A program made the position numbers and the translations under genes. The notes under the pieces were generated by a model. It was given only the letters and a program-made list of their open reading frames with translations. It was not told where the DNA came from and ran no database searches. A stretch of 64,000 nt of DNA, from NCBI GenBank assembly GCA_012515235.1, contig JAAYYU010000075.1, positions 40,509 through 104,508 on the forward strand, given 5' to 3'. Shown here piece after piece: positions 8,732-17,295 of the stretch (positions are counted from its first letter, which is position 1; the number at the start of each line of letters is the position of its first letter). Source of the stretch: Candidatus Anammoximicrobium sp. (GTDB taxonomy: Bacteria; Planctomycetota; Planctomycetia; Pirellulales; Pirellulaceae).

Positions 8732-10890
8732 ACGCGGAGTACGACGATCGAATCCTGGAGGCGGGCCTGGAGGAGGTCCTGGGCGGCCATTATCCGCCCG
8801 ACCTCACGTCTGCCATCCTGCAGACGTGGGAAGCCCGGCAGCAGGCGGCCATGCGGGCCGCCTCGGCGGCGGAGGACGATGCACTGCCACGACTCGCTGC
8901 CGCGGCCGTCCTGCCGGTCGCGCCCCCCGTGCATTCGCTCACCGAGCCTGAACCACCTCCACGGAACGGCACGGCGAGCCTACCGTTGGCGCCAAGCCTT
9001 CGCGCCCGACAAGATGCCCGCCACCACTGGCTGCCGCTGGCCTTGGCAATCAGTCTGCTGGCGGCGGCGGTGCTCCTGGGCGTCTATGCAGCGCGGCAGC
9101 TGGGAGAGGTTCCCGGTCGGCCGCTGGCCCAGCCCGGTGTTAGCGGCCAGCCTGGTGTTAGCGGCCAGCCTGACGGGAACGGCTCCGATGCTGGCATGAC
9201 CGCGATCGAGCGTCCCGAACTCGCAGTCACGCCGAGGTCGCGCGACCAGGACGCGCCGAGTTTCCACCTGGAGCGTCCGGATGGACCCGTCAGCCAGCCG
9301 GAATTGGCGGTTACGCCCTCCGCGGTCTTGCCTCGCGCCGCCATCGAATCCCCGGCGGACGCCCCGCAACCGGCGCCCCAGCCGCGCAAGCCCTCGGCCG
9401 ACGCCGACGTGATTGCCTCGATCAACGACGTGCTGCGGCAGGCCTGGCGAGACCACAGCGTGACACCGGCGCCGGCCCTGGCGGATGAAGACTGGTGTGA
9501 ACGAGTGTATCTGAAGTTGGCCCGACGGCGTCCCTCCAGCGACGAACTGAAGCAGTTTGCGCGGGACAAGCAGAAGGACCAGACGCATCGCCGAGCACTG
9601 ATCGACCGCTTGCTGGCGAGCGAGGAATTCGCCCGGCACTGGGCGCAATTGTGGTCCGACTCGCTAACGGGGCCTGCCGGGAACGACGCCGACGGCAGCC
9701 GGTTCAGCCGGGAGGCCTTGACGGGCTACTTGGCGGCGGCGATCCAGGCGGACAAACCGCAAGCGCAAATCGTGTTTGAGTTGTTGGCCGCCAGCGGTGC
9801 GAACCGGCCGGACGCGGCAGACTTCAACGGAGCGGTCAATTTCATCTTGGCGGGAGCCAATCAACAGGCCAAGGAAGCGACCGACCGCACCGCCCGCGTC
9901 TTTTTGGGCAAGCAGTTGGTCTGCACCAGCTGCCACGATCATCCGCACGGCGGCGGGGAACAGGGCGACTTCTGGAAACTCAACGCCTTCTTCCGCCAGT
10001 TGCGGATCGAGCGCGGCACCGACTCGGAAGTGCTCGTCCTGTCGGATACGGATTTTCCGGGCGCGAGCGGGGCCGTCAAGGATGCGGAGCTGTTCTATCG
10101 TCTGCCGGACGGCCGCTTGGGAATGGCCTATCCGGAGTTGAACGGTCAAGCCATCCCGCACAGCGGCTTGCTGAGCGACGTCAATCGGCGGCGTGAGTTG
10201 GCCAAGCTGGTCGTGACTTCGAAAGATTTTCGCCGGGCCGCGGTCAACCGCGTTTGGAGTTGGCTGTTCGGCTACGGATTCACCCAGCCGGTGGACGACA
10301 TGGGTCCGCACAATCCCCCGTCGCACCCCGAGTTGCTGGAGCGGTTGGCCGATGAGTTCGCGGCTCATGACTTCAACACCAAGGGGCTTGTCCGCTGGAT
10401 CGTGCTCAGCGAGCCGTTCGGTTTGTCGGGCAAGCGGATGCCCGAAAGCTGGTTGGATGCTCCGGAAACGGGCGGGGCTCCGTTGTTCGCCCGCTACTAC
10501 GCACCTGGGGCCGGCGATCGGGACGTGTACAAGCTGTTGGTTCAAGCCGCCCACCGGCGGCCGGTCGCGGAATATGCGTCGACCAGCGCGATGGCCCGCC
10601 GGTCGTGGCTGAGGCCGAGCGTGGAACCGCCCCAGATCATCGCCGCGCTGCCCGACAGCCAGTGGCCCGGCCCGGCTTGGCTTCCCAAGCTGGCCCGCAG
10701 CCGCCTGGCGCCGGAGAAGAAGATCGAGCACGTGTTCTTGTCCGTCTTGGACCGCAGTCCCACGGCGCGGGAAATGACCGCCGCCAAACTCGTCCTGGCG
10801 GATCGGCTGGGCGATCCATCCGCGATCCGGGAAATCTGGCGGACGCTGCTCGCCAGCCGCCCGGCAGCGCCTGCTCCCGGTCAGTTCTGA
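8728..10890 (+). CDS. Anti-sigma-like membrane protein fused to DUF1549/DUF1553 (PSCyt2-PSD1) domains
   Basis: A 720-residue protein. The N-terminus (DRILEAGLEEVLGG..PPDLTSAIL) looks like the short cytoplasmic segment of planctomycete anti-sigma proteins. One transmembrane helix lies at about residues 98-118 (WLPLALAISLLAAAVLLGVY). A Pro-rich linker follows, containing two copies of an 18-nt repeat. The external part carries DUF1549 (about 235-430), with CTSCHDHPHGG resembling a CxxCH site, and DUF1553 (about 480-590), with RAAVNRVWSWLFGYG. These domains are abundant in planctomycetes and their biochemical role is unresolved. GTG 8728 overlaps the sigma stop, with GAGGG upstream. I infer that the outer domain senses something and the inner part restrains the sigma factor. 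Confidence 0.85.
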   Translation: MNAEYDDRILEAGLEEVLGGHYPPDLTSAILQTWEARQQAAMRAASAAEDDALPRLAAAAVLPVAPPVHSLTEPEPPPRNGTASLPLAPSLRARQDARHHWLPLALAISLLAAAVLLGVYAARQLGEVPGRPLAQPGVSGQPGVSGQPDGNGSDAGMTAIERPELAVTPRSRDQDAPSFHLERPDGPVSQPELAVTPSAVLPRAAIESPADAPQPAPQPRKPSADADVIASINDVLRQAWRDHSVTPAPALADEDWCERVYLKLARRRPSSDELKQFARDKQKDQTHRRALIDRLLASEEFARHWAQLWSDSLTGPAGNDADGSRFSREALTGYLAAAIQADKPQAQIVFELLAASGANRPDAADFNGAVNFILAGANQQAKEATDRTARVFLGKQLVCTSCHDHPHGGGEQGDFWKLNAFFRQLRIERGTDSEVLVLSDTDFPGASGAVKDAELFYRLPDGRLGMAYPELNGQAIPHSGLLSDVNRRRELAKLVVTSKDFRRAAVNRVWSWLFGYGFTQPVDDMGPHNPPSHPELLERLADEFAAHDFNTKGLVRWIVLSEPFGLSGKRMPESWLDAPETGGAPLFARYYAPGAGDRDVYKLLVQAAHRRPVAEYASTSAMARRSWLRPSVEPPQIIAALPDSQWPGPAWLPKLARSRLAPEKKIEHVFLSVLDRSPTAREMTAAKLVLADRLGDPSAIREIWRTLLASRPAAPAPGQF
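9136..9171 (+). repeat. Two tandem 18-nt units in the linker of the DUF1549 protein
   Basis: The unit GGTGTTAGCGGCCAGCCT occurs at 9136-9153 and again at 9154-9171 without mismatch, encoding Gly-Val-Ser-Gly-Gln-Pro twice just after the transmembrane helix. It keeps the frame and could vary in copy number between strains. Confidence 0.85.
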
Positions 10891-11218
10891 CCGTTGCGGC
10901 GGGAATCTCGTCACGAAAGACGCTAAACTGCTTTAGCCAGTTTTCAGGTGCCACACATGAGCCCTCCGGACGAGTCAACCCCGCCGCCAACCGCCGGCAT
11001 GGCAGCGGAGGAGGCGCAAGCCTATGGAACGGATTCGTCGGTGGGTGAGCGAGTTTGCCGAGGTTTTGGAATCTCCTGAACTGTTTGAAGACTTGCAGGC
11101 GATCCTGCTTCGGCACGGAAAGCCGCGCGGGCGCAGGAGGCGTCGGAAGTGATGTCGTCCTGCATGGCGAGGCAAGACCATGCTGGTCGCCAGCACGGTT
11201 CAGGCTAGTTTGCGCACA
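10891..11218. other. Intergenic region with one small ORF
   Basis: Between the DUF1549 gene and the convergent DUF447 gene. A short stem AAACTG (10925-10930)/CAGTTT (10938-10943) followed by TT may be a weak terminator of the sigma/anti-sigma operon. The small frame at 11024-11152 is the only coding candidate. A competing 40-codon frame starts at ATG 10957. Confidence 0.4.
11024..11152 (+). CDS. Small hypothetical basic protein
   Basis: A 42-residue frame starting ATG 11024, with GGAGGAGG about 9 nt upstream, the best ribosome site in this gap. The product starts MERIRRWVSEFAEVLE, an amphipathic helix, and ends in a run of Arg/Lys (RGRRRRRK). No family is recognised. It could be a real small protein expressed after the DUF1549 gene. 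An overlapping frame from 10957 (40 residues, Pro-rich start) is an alternative, and both could be chance. Confidence 0.35.
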   Translation: MERIRRWVSEFAEVLESPELFEDLQAILLRHGKPRGRRRRRK

Positions 11219-11785
11219 TCACAGGTTCAGTTGGTGCGCCACGTACTCGTCCAGGAACTGAAACGCGCGGCGTTCCTGCTCGCCGGCCGTCTTTTCCACC
11301 AGCACGGCCAACCGGCGAAACTCGGCGCAGATCTCCTGCGGCGGCACGTGCTCAAGACGTGTGGCCAGGATCGCGGCTTCCAGCACCGCATGTTTGGCCC
11401 GATTGAATCCGAAGAAATCGCGGATGCGGCCTTTCGCCACCACGTCACAGGCGATCGTAGTCCGCGCGGCGCGATCGTCCAGCGACGTGACCTGGAACTC
11501 GTACCAGCGGCAGGCCTCCGCGATCACGAACCCCTGCACCTTTTTGGCTTTGACCAGCCGCGGCAGGGGTGCCAATTGGTGTACCGCTGCCCGCGCCAGC
11601 ATCTCGACGTCGTCCGTCACGTGCAACACGCCCTGAGCCGTGCGTTTCAGGTTGTCATAGGTGCCCGATGTCTGGTACGGGCGAAGCACGAATTGACGCA
11701 TCTGCGGGTCGACCAGCGGTCCCATCGGCGCGATGTCAGGCGTGCCGTCGGCGTTGATCGTGGTCACGAGCGATTCGAGGATCAT
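11219..11785 (-). CDS. DUF447 family protein
   Basis: A 188-residue protein beginning MILESLVTTINADG.PDIAPMGP, the hallmark start of DUF447, a family with a flavin-reductase-like split-barrel look. The C-terminal half (AEFRRLAVLVEKTAGEQERR) is helical. The start at 11785 overlaps the pabA stop by 4 nt (ATGA), so it is translated in the same operon as pabB and pabA; an ATG at 11809 is less likely. Its biochemical role is not established. Its link to p-aminobenzoate genes fits a place in pterin cofactor metabolism (folate or, in planctomycetes, tetrahydromethanopterin); that link is inference. Confidence 0.8.
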   Translation of the reverse strand: MILESLVTTINADGTPDIAPMGPLVDPQMRQFVLRPYQTSGTYDNLKRTAQGVLHVTDDVEMLARAAVHQLAPLPRLVKAKKVQGFVIAEACRWYEFQVTSLDDRAARTTIACDVVAKGRIRDFFGFNRAKHAVLEAAILATRLEHVPPQEICAEFRRLAVLVEKTAGEQERRAFQFLDEYVAHQLNL

Positions 11786-12414
11786 GCTGAGGTTCCCTGT
11801 TCCTGCCATTCATTATCTATTCCCGGCAGCACTTCGGGAACCGTTTCCCCGCAGCGCCGCAGGAATCTGGCCAGCAGCACGTAGCCGCAAGCGGTGAGAA
11901 TCGCTTCCGGGTGAAACTGCAGGCCGATCAACGGCAGTGCCCGGTGCCGCAGAGCCATCACCACGCCGTCCGCCGTGCGGGCCGTCACGGCCAGGCTGGG
12001 CGGCAAGCTGGCTTCGTCCACGACCAGCGAGTGATAGCGGCAGGCCGGAAACGGATTCGGCAAGCCGCCGAACTCATCCTGCCCGTCGTGAAACACGGGG
12101 CTGATGCGTCCGTGCATCGGCTCCGGGGCCCGGACGATCTCCGCGCCCAACGCCGCCGCCAGGGTTTGGTGCCCCAGGCAGACGCCCAGCATGGGGATCG
12201 TCGCGTGAAATTGCCGGACCAGTTCCAGCGAACAGCCCGCTTCGCGCGGCGTACACGGGCCGGGCGAGAGCACGATCGCGCGGGGCTGACACCGCGGGAC
12301 TTCGTCCAGACGGATCGCGTCGTTTCGCACCACGACCGTCTCCTGGCCCAGCCGCCGGAAATAACGGGCCAGGTTGTGGACGAAGCTGTCGTAGTTGTCG
12401 ATCAGCAGAATCAC
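11782..12414 (-). CDS. pabA: Aminodeoxychorismate/anthranilate synthase component II (glutamine amidotransferase)
   Basis: Hydrolyses glutamine and passes ammonia to component I. The product has 210 residues starting MILLIDNYDSFVHNLARYF, the standard class I amidotransferase opening. The catalytic Cys is in MLGVCLGHQTLA (about residue 79) and the His-Glu pair in GLQFHPEA. LSPGPCTP is the oxyanion-hole motif. The GTG start at 12414 overlaps the pabB stop (GTGA). Amidotransferases of folate and tryptophan synthesis look alike, so the pab assignment rests on the partner gene. Confidence 0.9.
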   Translation of the reverse strand: MILLIDNYDSFVHNLARYFRRLGQETVVVRNDAIRLDEVPRCQPRAIVLSPGPCTPREAGCSLELVRQFHATIPMLGVCLGHQTLAAALGAEIVRAPEPMHGRISPVFHDGQDEFGGLPNPFPACRYHSLVVDEASLPPSLAVTARTADGVVMALRHRALPLIGLQFHPEAILTACGYVLLARFLRRCGETVPEVLPGIDNEWQEQGTSA

Positions 12415-13895
12415 CGCAACGCCTTGATCAGGCCCGTGGCCTTGTCCCAGGTTTCCTCGTATTCCGCCTGCGGCTTCGATTGGGCGACGATGCCGCCGCC
12501 GACCGGCAGCTGCCACCAGCCGCGTCCCGCCGTAATCGTCCGGATCAGGATACTCAGGTCCATCGAACCATCAAAGCCCAAGTAGCCCAGACAGCCGCAA
12601 TAGGGCCCCCGCGCCGTCGGCTCCAACTCGGCGATGATCTCCATCGCCCGCACCTTGGGCGCCCCCGTGATCGAGCCGCCGGGGAAGGCCGCGCGCAGCA
12701 AATCCAGCGGCGTGCGGCCGACGTCCAATTGACCGCACACCGCCGAGACCAGGTGCTGGACGTACGGATAGACCTCCAGCCCGCACAACTGCGTGACGCG
12801 CACGCTGTCCGGCGTACAGACGCGGGACAGATCGTTGCGGAGCAAGTCGACGATCATGACGTTCTCCGCGCGGTCCTTCTCGCTGCGGAGCAACTCGTCG
12901 CCCGCGTACAGGTCCGACTCGGGGTGCAACGTCCGCCGCCGCGTGCCCTTGATGGGCCGCGTTTCCACTTGTCCCTGACGAACCTGCAAGAATCGTTCCG
13001 GCGACGCGCTGACGATTTGAAACGTGCCCAAGTCGAAATAGCCCGCGAACGTGGCCGGGTTGCGCTGCCGCAGCCGCAGGTACAACGACACGGAGTCCGT
13101 CGCGGCAGGATAGAGCAGCCGTTGCGCCAGATTGACTTGGAACGTATCGCCGGCGTAAATGTAGTCGATCACTCGCTGGACAGCCCGCCGATACTCGTCC
13201 GCTGTGAAATTGCTGGTCAGACCTCCCAGGCTGGCAACAGGGTACTGCTGGGCGAGTTGGCCGGGCCGCACCGCCATCGGGAACGAATCGGCAATCCGTC
13301 CGGCATGATCGGTCGCGTTGCGCCCTTCGACGAGCGCGGCGCGAAACTGGGCCAGCCTCGCTTCGGCGCGTCGCCGGCGGGCGGCAGGGTCTGACTCCGG
13401 CAATCCCTGCGAAATCAACCACGCCCGTTGCGCGACATGATCCCAGGCGAGCACGACGTCGTAGAAGCCTACGGCCAGTGCCGGGACGCCGAACTCGTCG
13501 AACCGAGGTCGCGGCAGCCGTTCCAGACCGCGGTTCAGATCGTAGCTGAACAGCCCCGCCACCCCGCCTTGAAACGGCGGCAAATCGGGAGCCGTCGGGG
13601 CCGTCAGCCCAGCCACTCGCCGGGCCAGCGTTGCGAACGCATCGGCCTCGTCTGCCGACATCGCAAAGGACTCGAACGGATCGGCCGCCAGAAAGGAAAA
13701 CCTTCCCAACTGCGGATGCCGCAACGCGCTGTCCAGAAACAGACAGTGAGGCAACCGGCTGAATGCCGCAAACGCGGCCTCCACGTCCGGCGGCGGGCGC
13801 AGTTCTTCGATGTCCGGTTGAAAGGCGTCCAAAGGCGACGGTTCCTGAACGTGGTCCGGTGGGACTCCCCAGCCCCAGCTCGTTCGGCAAAGCAC
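12411..13895 (-). CDS. pabB: Aminodeoxychorismate synthase component I
   Basis: Converts chorismate and ammonia to 4-amino-4-deoxychorismate, the precursor of p-aminobenzoate. The product has 494 residues. The C-terminal chorismate-binding domain shows ETRPIKGTRRR, GSITGAPKVRAMEII, and VGGGIVAQSKPQAEYEET. The Lys of PIKGT is the residue that separates aminodeoxychorismate synthase from anthranilate synthase, which has PIAGT. The N-terminal half (SRLPHCLFLDSA...GGVAGLFSYDL) is the tryptophan-binding-like domain. Start GTG 13895 has no strong ribosome site, and a downstream start is possible. First gene of pabB-pabA-DUF447, joined by two 4-nt overlaps. No pabC lyase gene is next to it. Confidence 0.9.
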   Translation of the reverse strand: MLCRTSWGWGVPPDHVQEPSPLDAFQPDIEELRPPPDVEAAFAAFSRLPHCLFLDSALRHPQLGRFSFLAADPFESFAMSADEADAFATLARRVAGLTAPTAPDLPPFQGGVAGLFSYDLNRGLERLPRPRFDEFGVPALAVGFYDVVLAWDHVAQRAWLISQGLPESDPAARRRRAEARLAQFRAALVEGRNATDHAGRIADSFPMAVRPGQLAQQYPVASLGGLTSNFTADEYRRAVQRVIDYIYAGDTFQVNLAQRLLYPAATDSVSLYLRLRQRNPATFAGYFDLGTFQIVSASPERFLQVRQGQVETRPIKGTRRRTLHPESDLYAGDELLRSEKDRAENVMIVDLLRNDLSRVCTPDSVRVTQLCGLEVYPYVQHLVSAVCGQLDVGRTPLDLLRAAFPGGSITGAPKVRAMEIIAELEPTARGPYCGCLGYLGFDGSMDLSILIRTITAGRGWWQLPVGGGIVAQSKPQAEYEETWDKATGLIKALR

Positions 13896-14001
13896 GAAAA
13901 CCGCGAGCGATGTCGGGGACGAGGCGAGCCTCTCGAGACATTTGAGCGGGCGGCAGTTGCCGCAGGCAAGTGCCCGAGCGGGACTTCGGCAAGAAAACAG
14001 G

Positions 14002-14032
14002 AAAGCCCGGCCTCGTCGGAAGGCCGAGCTTT
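14002..14032 (-). terminator. Intrinsic terminator of the secreted-protein gene
   Basis: On the minus strand, AAAGCTCGGCCT (14032-14021) pairs with AGGCCGGGCTTT (14013-14002) through one G-U wobble, with a 7-nt loop, followed by a T-rich stretch (CCTGTTTTCTT). It lies 27 nt past the stop at 14059. The stem is also nearly symmetric on the plus strand. Confidence 0.75.
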
Positions 14033-14058
14033 GGCAGCCGCGTTTCTGCCTGATCCGC

Positions 14059-14730
14059 TCAGCTGGCCAGCGCGATCAGCAGTTGTTTGGCGTCCACGTA
14101 CTCTTGGGGCGAGCAACTGCGGATGCGGTTCTTCAATTCGCCGGCCATCGCCCGGCTAGCCTGGGTCAGCGTCGAGCGTTCTTGGTCCGACAGGCCTCCG
14201 CGCTGGTAGTTCTTGGCCACCAGCCGTTCCACAACGTGCCGGTAGCTGGCGAACGGCTCGTCCTGCAAGGCTTTCGGCCAGCAGACCACCCCCTTGGTCA
14301 CGCCCGCCGTCTCCAGCGGCGAGCGGCGAGACGCAGCGGGGCGAGGAGCGGCGGGGCGGGGCTGCGTTTGGCCCACGACCGGCATTCTCGGCACACTGGG
14401 TGCATGACTGCCAAACCGCGTCTGTCGGTTGAGGTCCCGCATCTTGAAGTACGCTTCCGTCCGGGCGACTTCGTTGGCCACTTGCAGCCGGTAGGCTTCG
14501 GCCTGACAGACTCGGGCTTGCTCGGTCATCAAGTTGTACAGTGCCCTTGCTCGGGCTACGTCGGCCCATCCTCGGAGGATGCCTTCCTCGGCCGTCGAGG
14601 CATGATGCTGGGAGACGATCGTGTGCGGCCCGCACGCGGGATGCGGTTGGCCGCGGTAAGGTGCTTGGGCCTGGGCGAACGCGGCGGTCAGACTGAAATA
14701 CACAGCGACGGCGAGAACGGATCGGCTCAT
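14059..14730 (-). CDS. Secreted hypothetical protein
   Basis: A 223-residue protein whose start at 14730 is fixed by AAGGAG 6-7 nt upstream. Residues 1-23 (MSRSVLAVAVYFSLTAAFAQA) are a signal peptide with an AQA cleavage site. The mature protein begins with a Pro/His-rich stretch. A helix rich in Ala and Arg (WADVARARALYNLMTEQARVCQAEAYRLQ) follows, then a Pro/Arg linker (about 118-135) and a helical C-terminus. Three Cys (CGPH, RVCQ, VCWP) and a fourth near the end (RSCSPQ) are present. No family is recognised. It is transcribed alone, divergently from the ECF sigma gene, and has its own terminator. Confidence 0.7.
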   Translation of the reverse strand: MSRSVLAVAVYFSLTAAFAQAQAPYRGQPHPACGPHTIVSQHHASTAEEGILRGWADVARARALYNLMTEQARVCQAEAYRLQVANEVARTEAYFKMRDLNRQTRFGSHAPSVPRMPVVGQTQPRPAAPRPAASRRSPLETAGVTKGVVCWPKALQDEPFASYRHVVERLVAKNYQRGGLSDQERSTLTQASRAMAGELKNRIRSCSPQEYVDAKQLLIALAS

Positions 14731-14983
14731 CTTCTTCTCCTTCTTGCACTTGATTTGGGGTTGTCGCTTGCCTTCACCGAGAACTAGCCGGCGGACGGTT
14801 CGACCTAACAAGAAGGAGCAGGAATTCTCCAATTTCTTTGGAAGGCAGCGTTCGCGCGCGAAAAGCAGGCCTTCAGCATTTGCCGCAGCCTCTTCTAGCC
14901 AGCCGAGTGCGGGGGTAAGATAATATCGAATTCGGTATGCAACATGGGGCTTAGGCACGTCCACACCGGACTGGAGGCAAGGC

Positions 14984-15562
14984 ATGATTGGCCAGGCTTC
15001 TGCAGGTCCCGTCACAAGCGCGACGCTGCTGGACCGCATCCGGGACCTGAAGAACCAGCAGGACTGGGAGCGGTTCATCGCCATCTATGGCTCGTTCCTG
15101 ACGCGGTTCCTGCGCCGCCGGGGGCTCACGCACGACGACGCGCTGGATGTCGTCCAAGAAACCTTTGTGACGCTCGTCGACCACATCGGCGATTTCCGGT
15201 ACGATCCGGAGAAGCGGTTCCGCGGCTGGCTGGCCACGGTCGCCCTGCGCAAGGCCTGGCGTTATCTCGATCGCCAGGGCCGGGAACCCGCCGGCGCGGG
15301 CGGCACGACGCACCAGGCGATCGTGGAGGGCATCCCCGGCCGCGACGGGGACGATCGGACCGAGCGACTGGAGGCCGTGCTCGATCGGGTCCGCGCCGAA
15401 GTTCCGCCGCTGGAATGGGACGTGTTCCGGCTGACGGTGCTGGAAGACATCGCGTCAAAGGTGGCGGCCGAACAACTGCACATCGAGATCGGCTACCTGT
15501 ACGTCTGCCGCTCGCGGGTCAAGCGGGTGCTGCGGCGCATTCTGGAGCAAGGCGATGAGTGA
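14984..15562 (+). CDS. ECF-type RNA polymerase sigma factor heading the kinase/caspase cluster
   Basis: A 192-residue sigma factor. Region 2 carries DDALDVVQETFVTLVDHIGDFRYDPEKRFRGWL, a form seen in planctomycete ECF factors, and region 4 ends IEIGYLYVCRSRVKRVLRRIL. ATG 14984 follows GGAGGCAAGG. The stop lies 8 nt inside the next gene (ATGAGTGA), a kinase with a zinc-finger-like N-terminus, so the two are co-translated. In planctomycetes such sigma/kinase neighbours may have the kinase replace a classical anti-sigma factor; that is inference here. Confidence 0.9.
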   Translation: MIGQASAGPVTSATLLDRIRDLKNQQDWERFIAIYGSFLTRFLRRRGLTHDDALDVVQETFVTLVDHIGDFRYDPEKRFRGWLATVALRKAWRYLDRQGREPAGAGGTTHQAIVEGIPGRDGDDRTERLEAVLDRVRAEVPPLEWDVFRLTVLEDIASKVAAEQLHIEIGYLYVCRSRVKRVLRRILEQGDE

Positions 15563-17282
15563 TCCGCAAATCGAACTTGCTGAGGGCTGTCCGTCGCTGG
15601 CCACGTTGCGCTGGGTCTGCGAGCGCCGCGAGGGAGACAACGAGCTGGCCGCGGCGGTGATGCGGCACCTGAGTCGCTGCGAGCAGTGCCGTCAGCGGCT
15701 GGACTCGCTGGAGCCCCTGCCGCCGCAGATCGACAGTCTGCGCACGGCTTGGAACCACAGTCCGGTCATCGACGTGGACACGCTGCGCTCGCGGTGTACG
15801 CCCTGTCTTCCGCAGTGGACTTCTCACGGCGACGCCGTCGAGTTGGAGGCGGGTTTGCGGCTAGCCCCGCCGCGCGAGCCGCCGTTCCTGGCCCGCCTGG
15901 GCAAGTTTGATGTAGCGTCCTTGCTGGGCCGGGGCGGGATGGGATTCGTGCTGGAGGGGTACGACCCGGTGCTCCGCCGCAGCGTGGCATTGAAGGTCAT
16001 CAAGCCCGATCTGGCAGCCGATCCGCACAGCCGGGAACTCCTGCTGGAGGAAGCCCGCGCGGCCGCCGAACTCCAGCACCCGCACGTGGTCATCGTGCAC
16101 GACATCTGCTTCGACCACGAACCACCGTTTCTGGTCATGGAGCACATCCGCGGCCGCTCGCTGGCCTCGCTGATCGACGCCGAAGGCCGCCTGGCGGCCG
16201 ATCGCGCCGCCCGGCTGGGAATCGAAATCCTCTCCGCGCTGGGCTACGCGCATGACCGGGGCATTGTCCACCGGGACGTGAAGCCGTCGAACGTGATGTT
16301 AGACGGCCGCATCGACCTCGCCAAATTGGCCGACTTCGGCTTGGCCCGACGGTTTGTCGCGGGCTCCGAAAACCAGACTCGTGAGATCGCCGGGACCGCC
16401 GCGTACATGTCGCCGGAACAGGTTTCCGGTTCCCCGCAGTGCGACGGGCGCGCCGACTTGTTCGCCATGGGCGTGGTCCTGTTCCAGATGCTCACGGGCC
16501 ACCTGCCGTTCACGGGATCGACGAAACGCGAGGTCATGCAGGCGATCTGCGATCGGCCCCCGGCCAACCCGCGGCAGTTCTGCGCCAACCTTCCCGCGAC
16601 GCTGGTCCGGGTCGTCGAGCGCGCCTTGCAGAAGCCGCCCGGACAGCGTTATCCGACGGCCGCCGCGTTCAGCGAGGATTTGCAGGCCTTCGTGGACGAC
16701 CACCGCGAGGCCGCCGAGTCGTCCACCGAGACTTGGACCCTGGGCCAGCCATCGACCGACACACAAACGGTGCTGCAAGCGCTGCTGGAAGTGACTCAGC
16801 CGAAGGCCCCGTTCCGGGCTCGCGTGTGGATCGACCGCCGTAACCTGGGGCTTACCCGCGACATCCTGACCGTGGCCCGCGACAGCCGGGACTGCTGCCG
16901 GATCGGCGAACGATTCACCTTGAGCGTCCAGGCCAGTGTGGACTGTTACGTGACGCTGATCGACGTGGGCACCAGCGGCGCCGTGGTGTTGCTGCTGCAA
17001 AACCTGCCGTTGCGGGCCAACGCTCCGGTGATCTTGTCGGGGCCGGACGACGAACGCGAATGGGTCGTCGGCGAGCCGCCCGGCGTGGAGCAGATCAAGG
17101 CGTTGTTCACCAGGCACCCCTTGGCGCTGTTTCCGGACACGGGACCGTTTCAGCCCTTAACCCGGACAAGGCACACCCGCGATATCGTGACCAGAATTCG
17201 GCACGCGGCTGCCAAGCTGCAAGAAATGCCCGCCGATTCCTGGGTCGATGCGACCTGCCGTTTCCTGGTCGAAGCCGTTTGA
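15555..17282 (+). CDS. Serine/threonine protein kinase with zinc-finger-like N-terminus and DUF4384
   Basis: A 575-residue soluble kinase. Residues 36-47 (RHLSRCEQCRQR) form the HxxxCxxC motif of anti-sigma zinc fingers. The Hanks-type kinase domain spans about 115-385: LGRGGMGFV (ATP loop), VALKVI (Lys), HRDVKPSNVML (catalytic loop), DFGLA and YMSPEQ. Residues about 425-510 (ARVWIDRRNLG...VQASVDCYVTLIDV) match DUF4384, a beta-rich domain often fused to kinases and caspases. No transmembrane helix is seen. Its start overlaps the sigma gene and its stop is 13 nt before the caspase gene. I infer that the zinc finger tethers the sigma factor and phosphorylation releases it. Confidence 0.9.
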   Translation: MSDPQIELAEGCPSLATLRWVCERREGDNELAAAVMRHLSRCEQCRQRLDSLEPLPPQIDSLRTAWNHSPVIDVDTLRSRCTPCLPQWTSHGDAVELEAGLRLAPPREPPFLARLGKFDVASLLGRGGMGFVLEGYDPVLRRSVALKVIKPDLAADPHSRELLLEEARAAAELQHPHVVIVHDICFDHEPPFLVMEHIRGRSLASLIDAEGRLAADRAARLGIEILSALGYAHDRGIVHRDVKPSNVMLDGRIDLAKLADFGLARRFVAGSENQTREIAGTAAYMSPEQVSGSPQCDGRADLFAMGVVLFQMLTGHLPFTGSTKREVMQAICDRPPANPRQFCANLPATLVRVVERALQKPPGQRYPTAAAFSEDLQAFVDDHREAAESSTETWTLGQPSTDTQTVLQALLEVTQPKAPFRARVWIDRRNLGLTRDILTVARDSRDCCRIGERFTLSVQASVDCYVTLIDVGTSGAVVLLLQNLPLRANAPVILSGPDDEREWVVGEPPGVEQIKALFTRHPLALFPDTGPFQPLTRTRHTRDIVTRIRHAAAKLQEMPADSWVDATCRFLVEAV

Positions 17283-17295
17283 GGCCGTGAGAGCC

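Noticed and set aside
12411..13895. Anthranilate synthase (trpE)
   Set aside because: PIKGT rather than PIAGT, and coupling to a pab-type neighbour, favour aminodeoxychorismate synthase.
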